Assembly (NCBI GenBank): GCA_039602395.1 | Contig: JBCNJP010000012.1 | Coordinates: forward strand, 22,820,396-22,884,395 | Direction of reading: 5' to 3' | Source of the DNA: Deinandra increscens subsp. villosa | Lineage: Eukaryota; Streptophyta; Magnoliopsida; Asterales; Asteraceae | DNA: 64,000 bases | In this document: positions 56,791 through 64,000 of the stretch, piece by piece | How the letters are laid out: each line of letters opens with the position of its first letter | How positions within the stretch are numbered: position 1 is the stretch's first letter | Position numbers and translations under genes: made by a program | Notes under the pieces: model-generated | The model's database searches: none | What the model was told of the DNA's origin: nothing | The model's input: the letters and a program-made list of their open reading frames with translations, nothing else

Positions 56791-58643
56791 GGATTATCAG
56801 GCACTGCCAGGACTCCCATTGGAAAATCTATCAGTTTAACGGAAAGGCAGATTGTTACCCCAAGAAGCAGCCTCAAAGTCTGACTTCGAGGAATTCTCCA
56901 AATCTCTGTCCTCTTTATTTTCAGAATTCATGAGTGAACAAGAAACTCAGACTACAGAACTACATCAAAATTCTGCAGTAATTCTGCAAAAAACGATGAG
57001 TTGGCAAAACAGTCAAAAACAAAACTACCAGGATCTTTGCATTGGAACAGGAATTAAACAAGGCCAAGAGTGAAAGTCAGCAACAACTGATAAACATAAC
57101 CGATCAAATCCAAGAACTACAAAAGAAGGAGTGGCACTTAGGAAGTGGAAAGAAAAAGACATTGGATGAACAAAAAATGAAATATCCATAAATGTTCAAA
57201 AACTACTTGAGTTTTTGAAGCAAAAGGAAAAGAGGCTCTTGAAGTAATAAGACAGGAGTTTGCTAGTATCAATAAATATATACTGCTTGGGAGAGACAAC
57301 ATAGACAAGATAAATAATGATCACATAGCTCTTCAAACTCGGATGAAGAACTTGTCAAAACAAGTAAAGAAGGATGATCCATCACCCTCAACACGGATTC
57401 CGCCAAAGAAGACAACATCAATTCCATGCCCTGTCATTAATCTTGATAATTCACCATCACCACCAAGTTAGAAAAAAAAAGCATGCCCCGGTGAAGATAA
57501 ATCTTCTCCCAAAAGGAAGAAAACAGAGCAGTGCAACCTTCAACTAAAACCTGAAGAATCCATGCCTCCTCCACCGCCAAGACAACCCTTTAACAAACCA
57601 AAAACTCATTTCACTAGACCCTCATCAAATGTTGGATCCTCAAAACATCAAAGCCAATCTGAAAAAGGTAAGCAGAAGACAACTGATCAAGGGGGAGTTG
57701 TTAACACACCAGCTGCATCTACTGTTTCTCAATCTCTCTATCAAGACAATTGTGGTGGTGAGAAACAACTAGAGAAGGAATTGAGGCATGAAAAGAGGCA
57801 ATTTTCAGAAATGTTCCTTCAAGAAACAGTAACGAAACCACAAATGAGCCCTATGGCCAGATAAGTTTTCAAAGAAAAAAATCATCAGGAGCACTATGAA
57901 AGAAACTGGCTCTACTCTGAAGCCAAAATCAAAGAATTGCTAGAAATTAAAGAAAAGCAACAACAAAGCAAATTCGGGACATATTACTTCAACTCTTACA
58001 ACACAGTAACAATAGTAAATAATTGTCAGCCATACACCTTTTATGACGGGAACTGAATCAACTCAGTCCAGTTCACATTATGTCCGTCATCAAAACATGT
58101 ATCCAAACTGACTCAAAAAGTCTTTGAAACAGAAGGGCAATTCACAGACTAAGGGAGGCAGGACTCAAGATCTACAGAAGATATGCAAAGTATATTTTGA
58201 ACTAGGAAGACACATGGGCTTAAAAAAGCTATCTATTCACAAAGCAAGAGAAGATATTCTTAAAGGACATGAATGGAAAGGATCTAAAGTAATTCCTACA
58301 TCTGGAGAAATTGGAATATGCTTCGGGAATTATGAAAAGACAAGAAGTTTTGAAGTCATCCACTTCTTACTACAATCCAAAACTGATAAAGACCCGGGGG
58401 TTTAAAGAAGAAAATCACTCATGATCAAGACTCTGGAAGAACTCAAAAAGCATCGTACTTTTTAAAACTAATTTTACAGAACATGTTCAGAGCAGTTTAA
58501 CAAGAAATTCTGGGTCAAAGTCAATCCTATGACCAATGAACTCTCTCTTAAGATTATCTCTGTAAAATTGAAAATCTATGTTTCTGTTTGATCAATGAAA
58601 ATGATCTTTTTATCTTTTTATTTATTTTTTTTTCAAATACTTA
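56791..58643 (+). pseudogene. Decayed retroelement interior, unknown protein
   Basis: Pieces in several frames: 56852-57073 (SDFEEFSKSLSSLFSEFMSE, likely helical), 57562-57864 (starts MPPPPPRQPFNKPK, charged tail) and 58124-58405 (LGRHMGLKKLSIHKAREDIL). The region ends at a G15 polypurine run before an LTR. I cannot assign protease, integrase or RT motifs, so it may be a non-autonomous element. Confidence 0.4.
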
Positions 58644-58660
58644 GGGGGGGGGGGGGGGAT
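58644..58660 (+). other. Polypurine tract with 15 G
   Basis: TTA is followed by 15 consecutive G and then AT, directly before the LTR start TGTTAGAAC. It is in the position of a polypurine tract but unusually long. Length error in a homopolymer is possible. Confidence 0.7.
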
Positions 58661-59388
58661 TGTTAGAACAAATCTAAATGTAATAGAAAATAGTCAAGTA
58701 TTAGAAGAAAAGATCAGAAACATCCTTAAAAGAGAAAAGACAATAAAATCTATACGATATAAAGATTCTGTAGTTTTATAGATATACTTCGGAAATTCCA
58801 AAGTAGATCTGTAAAACTCAACTTTTACATAAATCCTCATTTCTATAAAAGGCTCTCTAATGGGAAGCATTCCTAGTCTTCAAAGAAGAACCCTACAGGA
58901 GTTCAAGACTATCAGAAGATAAAGATTACGAGAAGTAGAAAATGCTAAGTATGAAGAACAAGTAAAGAAGAATATCAACTTGATATTAAATGCAAAGGTA
59001 GTTGAAGGACGGTTGAAAAGAGATCAATTGAATACCCTTAATTTATCTCTATATACTCTGACACACTCAAAATTTAACCTCAATAACCATAATATTCCTT
59101 TACAACTTGTAATAAATAGCAGGTTGAACCAAGTAAGTAAGATAGTTCACTCATAATTCACAAGATTCTCAAAAACAATTGCAACTTACTCTTGTAGAAA
59201 AGTTTTTTTCTGTTGATAAACTGTTATACTAGAAACTCGTGTAAACCATTATTTACATTTGAGATATACAGAAAAAACCTTTTTATGAATTGTTGTCTTC
59301 CAATTAGATTTACTTTCCACAGCCTGTTTATCTTGTTTAAATCAAATTCTATCCATATTGTTAAAGAGACCCTCACGGGACCCAACAA
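58661..59388 (+). repeat. Copia-type LTR, same family as 14499/29000
   Basis: TGTTAGAACAAATC to GGACCCAACA, 728 bp, with TG...CA ends. It matches the interrupted 5' LTR in order (GTATTAGAAGAAA, CTAATGGGAAGCA, GAGATATACAGAAAA). A PPT precedes it. Confidence 0.75.
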
Positions 59389-59390
59389 TT

Positions 59391-59525
59391 TGATCTGCTA
59401 TACTTCTTGAATTGGTTTGCTACTTCTTTTGGTAAAGCCAAGATGAGAATTTCTAATGCGTTTTGATCCCTTTCAAATTGCTTATTTTCATCAATAGTAA
59501 AGGAACAACGCAACTTAGGCATTCC
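59391..59525 (-). pseudogene. Copia-type Gag fragment
   Basis: The minus strand reads SFTIDENKQFERDQNALEIL and then ILALPKEVANQFKKYS, which is the Gag core segment also seen as ALPKELLHQF in element 2. It is bounded by LTRs on both sides (58661-59388 and 59531-59874), so it is a remnant of a disrupted element. Confidence 0.7.
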
Positions 59526-59530
59526 ATTAT

Positions 59531-59874
59531 TGATGGGTGAAAACGCTAGAGCGGGTGGATCGTGATCAGCTCGACATCATTGTGTATATAAAACGATGAA
59601 CAAAACGTGTAAATACAATTCTCAATCTCATTCAGTAAGCAGAAACAGTTTACAGAGACTCAGAATACAAAACACGTTCAGTCACACACACATAAAGAAA
59701 CTCGTTACATAAATTCAAACCTATTAACCTATTTATAGAAACCCCACTGTCCGAACTCTACTGCTGTCCGAACCTAAAGTTCGGCCAGGGTTCGGCCAAC
59801 AGATTAAATAAAAAAACTTGACATCTTCTGAAACTTTGTCTAATCCAGCATCTTGCCATCTGCAGGTATCAACA
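59531..59874 (-). repeat. 3' LTR of element 4
   Basis: On minus it starts TGTTGATACCTGCAG and ends ...TTTTCACCCATCA. The TATA box CTATAAATA (59730-59738) has CCGAAC/GTTCGG palindromes directly upstream (59750-59806). The start resembles that of the element 2 LTR (TGTTGATACATGG). Confidence 0.82.
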
Positions 59875-59907
59875 AACTCCCCCTTGGCAAATGTTGGTCA
59901 GTCTTTG

Positions 59908-62900
59908 TCAATTTGCAGCTCCAGTCTCCATCCCGGTCCATGTTAGCTCATGATTGTGCCCAACGTAAATGTTGAATGCAAAACAAATCCTTATCACCCA
60001 TTGAAATTGCAACGCTTGATCCATATAATCTGGATGAAACAGGATCTGATTGTGATACAACACATCTATATCAGCCTTTGACAAGTTAATCAGCCACATT
60101 GGATCGTAGATTTTCACAACCCTGTTATCTTTCTTCAACACGAGCACAGCTTCAACAGTCTTCTCTTTATAATAGCACCACCTCAGATCTTGTATGAAAT
60201 CTAATTTCATCATCATTAACGGAATCTTTTTCATCACATTAGGCTTTGTCTTGAAAGTAAGAATTATCAGCTTCTTCCCGGTTCTTTTATGAATCTTGGT
60301 TGAATGTCTACGCCTTTTTGATCTTTGAGGCTTCATATATTGAAACCCAAAAGCACATTCTTTCTCAACCTGCTTCTTGAAATGGAAACCTCTCCAATCA
60401 GTACCATAATTGCAGAAAGGTTTTCGAGTAAGCTCCCGAACATCCCAAACCGGTAATTTATCAAATTCTCGTGTTGTCTTGAAATATTGAATTCCATGTT
60501 GTCGTTTGATTCCATAGCACCGAAGACTTTTTGCATACATCCAACTGATAATCTCTCCTGAAGCTTGACCCTTGAATTTAATATGCGTTCTTTGCTTAAT
60601 TGGCTTTGGAGGAGGAACGTAGTTTGCATGGAATGTCTTCATATATTCATCGAACATCCATCTTTGATACTGTTCCTTTGCCGCTTTAGCAATCGGGTCT
60701 TTAGGTTTTTCAGCCTCTTTCTTTTTCAACCTCTCTTCAGCTTCATCACCTTTCTCTTTCGGAAATACGTCAAAATCATCACCAGACTGATTTTTATTGA
60801 AATTAGAGTATAGATCTAGATACTCCTCTTCAGTAATATCCTCAACCTCAACTTCTTCATCAAAAATATCTTCCTCAGATTCTGGTTCAGATGATTCATA
60901 TTTATCAGGTGCAGCTTCAGAAGCTTTCTTCATTTCCTCGTCGTTTAACTCAAAAAACTGCTTGAAGTTGTTCAGATGTCAGTTCACCAACAAATTTTCC
61001 TTCTTCTAGTGTCTGAAGCATCTGTTTGAACTCATCTATACTCGTTGCATCTTGATTTGATAGTATTGAAGTTATCGGCATAACGTCTCTTGAATCAGAC
61101 TCCCCCTGGGATGTAGAAGTTCCAGCACCCGAACCAGTGTTTCCGGTTGAGCCTGATCCTCCACCAACATTCCCTTGAGGATATTCATGATCAGGATCAT
61201 CATTCAAATACTTCAAATAATCCTCTTGACAACCAGAACCAGATCCAATCTTCCCTAGAGCTTTAAATTTCTACATCAAGAATTTTATGTGCTCACTCAT
61301 CTCGAGAAGCATAGCACTCTGGGTCTGACTAGCCGTACTCAAACATATAATCTCCTAATCTTTAGCCGATTCCCTATGTTGCAATGAACTAATTAGTTTC
61401 TGTTGAGATTATGTTCTGACTCTCAGTTCATCATTGTTTGTTCTTAACTCAGTAATCAGCTTCGCTTGTTCATCAGTCTTAGCTTTTAAGCCATCAATCT
61501 GAGCTTGTTGATCAACCAAGGTACTGTTAAGAATACTTGCTTGAGAAAATGATACAGAGCCTTGATCAAGATTGAAATTGACTTCCGGGGTTGAAGTGGC
61601 TGAAGTGGTAGATGTTGAAAATACTGGAGTTGTTGATCCCATTGACTGATTAACATACTGAGCACCAGCACTTGCTGAAGGTGTTGTGCTAACTGATGTA
61701 GACCTTGTAGCATTCATCAAATCTTGTAAAAACTCAGACTGAATATCAACTGGAGCTGTAAAAACTTCAATATGAACTGTGGTAGTCTCTGGGACGAACA
61801 TACTAGGACCATCAGAAGAAGATACACCAGGACGAGGCTTCAAGATATATTGTAAACCTTTATGTTTCTTTCCTCTCCCACCGGCAGCAACTGACTTCAC
61901 CCTCCTTTTTGATGGAGTTACCAAAGATGTAGTAGTAACCGGTTGCTTTCCCTTGCCATGTACAACATCGGATTCAGGATTGTAATCTACATCCGATTCA
62001 GATGGGACGATGTCTTCATACACACGACCAATAAACTGGTCATTCTTCTTTCGCAAACTGGTACGAGAAGCCTAATGCTCATCACTATCTTTCTTCAGTT
62101 TCTTGTTTCTTGAACCAACCCGGATATACACAAACGGATCATTGGTATCTTAGACATCTTCAGAGTTAGGCTCTAGAAATTGTTCATCTTCTGATTCTTC
62201 TTCTTCATCAATCAAGGTATTCACTGCTGGTGTCTCAGTTTCAGTGATAGTCACATGGACTTCTTGTGTTGAAACAACTGGTTCTGAGACAGCAGGTTGA
62301 GAAACCATCGGTTCTTGAACTATTGGTTCTTGAGCAACTGGTTCTTGTGCAACAGGGGTCTGTGTTTGTCGTTTTGGTCTTTCAACTCTAGCTTGTTGTG
62401 GTTGCTGATTCTGTTCTTCCACCCAACTATAATCCAACTCCTCTGAATCACTACCTTGTGAATGACGAGCTGAACCCTGAGCTAGTGCAACATAGTTTGG
62501 GTTAGCCAAATAACCAATCAATCTCTTAAGTTTTGGCTATTCTTCAAGTGACTTTTTCTGATAAGAAGCCAATGCACCCACACTCGTCTCATTCATGTGC
62601 TTGAAATCCATCTTTTGCTCTTCAAGCTTCACTAAATAAGGATACCGATCATTCAAGATCATCTGAAGAAATCTCGAATACAATGCTGCTTTCTTGTGTC
62701 TTTGAGTCAGATTATCTCTCATGTAGTGAAAGATTAATCCAGCAACATTGTATGGACGATTCATGATCAAGGCATTTAGCAAGGACAACATTATCTGACC
62801 AACCTCATCATGTCCTGAAATCATGTGCCCTAGACATAACAGCAAAACATGCACCAGGAATTTGTAAGGAACACTGAGGGATGACTTGTAAATCCACTCC

Positions 62901-63277
62901 CGACTTGGATCATCGGTATACTAGATCCTCTTTAACAACGCTACGTTATCAGCATGAGGAAATTCCAATGGAGCATTTGTTGTGTCATCAGTCAGCTTTA
63001 ATACTCTCCGAACGTCTTCTTCAGTGAATTCAACCATTCTATCTTGAACAGTTGTAGTAATTCTGATAGGATCATCGGTAATCGTTCTTGCAGTACTCCA
63101 GAATTCCACCAGAATATCACGATACACATTACACGGTTGTGTAATGGCATATTGTATTCTTGATCTTCTTAAGAAATAAAAAATTTCCGATCCTCCAAAC
63201 TTAGCGAGCTTCGAACGAGCAACTCCAAGATGAGCACAAATGTTATGCTTATCACCGACTTTTAAATCGTTCGCCAT
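59908..63277 (-). pseudogene. Long unknown ORF of LTR element 4, disrupted
   Basis: From ATG 63277 (MANDLKVGDKHNICAHLGVA) one frame can be followed for about 780 codons with in-frame stops at about 62921, 62537, 62150, 62070, 61409 and a few before 61216. After a frameshift near 60945 the last 341 codons are open. The N-terminal part has FLRRSRIQYAITQPCNVYRD, EFWSTAR and FTEEDVRRVLKL, then HVLLLCLGHMISGHDEV and FLQMILNDRYPYL. It looks like a globular domain, possibly akin to the 'putative plant transposon protein' type. The middle is acidic and low-complexity with QEP repeats and a serine/threonine-rich stretch. The end (open 59908-60933) is basic then globular, with DWRGFHFKK and LDFIQDLRWCYYKEK. 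Function unknown. It is not a known retroelement enzyme. Confidence 0.7.
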
Positions 63278-63998
63278 ATCTGAAAACACATGAAATGAAA
63301 AGTTTGTTAAATTCAATGTTATTAACAGATATATTCACCAATTTCATCAATTCGTTTTCATTCGCCTAAACAATTAAGTTTTTTATTCAAAAATCAACAT
63401 TAGACGAACTCGAGCCGAACTCCAGACGAACTGAAATTGACGTCCGAACCTGTTCTGAACTTGACCTGGTCAAAGGTCAATGTTGACCTTCGGTCAACGT
63501 CCGAACTCCCTGGTCAACGTCTGAACCCTGGTCGAACTATTTCCGAACTCCAGGTTCGGCAGCCGAACTTCAGGTTCGGCAACCTGACGAACTCCGAGAG
63601 GTTCAAACTCTCTAAAAATCGATTCAGAACAAATCAGACCACAAGACTTTAACCCTTTGTGCGGTTTTTGATTGCGAATCCATAGAACCAGTTTTTATCA
63701 TCTAACAACCTCTAAGTATGGTTAATTTTAAATCTATGAATCCTAAAACCCCCGAAACGGTTTTTAACCAAAATTCTCACAGAATCCAACCAAAAACAAG
63801 AATAAAAAACACACTTGTAATCGGAATGATGAATCCTACCTTAATCCAGTCTCAGAAACACGTTAACACGCAGTCAATCGAATTTTGGAAATTTTGGCAA
63901 AGGTTCAGTAAGAGTTCGGAATTATGAGAAACAGTGACTGTCCGAACCTCAAGTTTGGCTATTTATAGCCTAAGGGTTCAACTTGTCCGAACTCTCTC
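63278..63998 (-). other. 5' leader of element 4 with CCGAAC array
   Basis: About ten CCGAAC or GTTCGG units lie in 63405-63610, some as palindromes (CCGAACTTCAGGTTCGG at about 63563). More lie at 63915-63990 next to a TATA-like CTATAAATAG (minus, about 63959-63968). The latter may be the start of the 5' LTR. No ORF is supported. Confidence 0.5.
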
Positions 63999-64000
63999 CG

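Larger units (their letters stand above)
59531..63998 (-). mobile_element. LTR element 4 with one long unknown ORF (runs off window)
   Basis: Its 3' LTR is at 59531-59874. A purine tract (AAGGGGGAGTT on minus, 59875-59885) abuts it. A long ORF of unknown function lies at 59908-63277, then a leader with CCGAAC motifs up to the window end. No Gag, protease, RT or integrase motif is seen, so it looks non-autonomous. The 5' LTR and PBS lie beyond the window or at its very edge. Confidence 0.78.

Noticed and set aside
39848..59388. LTR 58661-59388 as the 3' LTR of the copia element starting at 14499
   Set aside because: The family is the same, but flanking bases do not match as a TSD (AATGA before, ATTTG after) and the interior at 55-58 kb does not read as copia pol. 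Left unresolved.

Overview
This window looks like repeat-dense, AT-rich intergenic DNA from a flowering plant (eudicot). The evidence is hAT, MULE and Tourist-type DNA transposons, Ty3/gypsy and Ty1/copia retroelements primed by initiator tRNA-Met, long (TA)n tracts and a plastid ycf3 fragment. The Gag-only copia family and the unknown ORF at 59.9-63.3 kb resemble families I associate with Asteraceae, but that assignment is inference. I see no convincing host gene. Almost all coding sequence belongs to transposable elements, and all of it is broken by stops, frameshifts or insertions.

Layout. 1-3250: old LTR-like and tRNA-like debris. 3259-7348: a 4.1-kb hAT element with an 8-bp target-site duplication (TSD), a pseudogenised transposase and a nested foldback element. 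7565-8409: a palindromic MITE. 8863-13860: a run of foldback elements, each bounded by (TA)n and sharing similar ends, followed by a 500-N gap.

14499 to about 46060 is one old Ty1/copia element that was interrupted three times. A 14.4-kb Ty3/gypsy element (14577-28994, minus strand, TSD TTCCT) lies in its 5' LTR. A Gag-only retroelement (30923-39514, minus strand, TSD TAAAC) and a second, younger one (39848-45106, plus strand, TSD CAAAA) lie in its gag. These insertions contain further ones: a MULE and a 1.6-kb LTR in the gypsy 5' LTR, a plastid ycf3 fragment in its reverse transcriptase, and a second MULE plus Tourist-within-Tourist elements in the first Gag-only element.

47747-48309 holds an inverted copy of the second element's 5' end with duplicated LTR edges. 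48.6-52.2 kb holds tRNA-like modules and a very decayed gypsy element. 52.5-59.4 kb holds further LTR fragments. 59531 to the window end is an LTR element on the minus strand that carries a roughly 1,120-codon ORF of unknown function.

The most interesting observations are as follows. (1) Phylogenetically supported hairpins lie in the 3' non-coding region of the Gag-only elements. (2) Several different LTR families each carry their own palindromic motif array just upstream of the TATA box, and two of them repeat that motif in the 5' leader. (3) A group of (TA)n-bounded foldback elements shares a terminal motif. (4) A plastid ycf3 insertion sits cleanly inside the reverse transcriptase.
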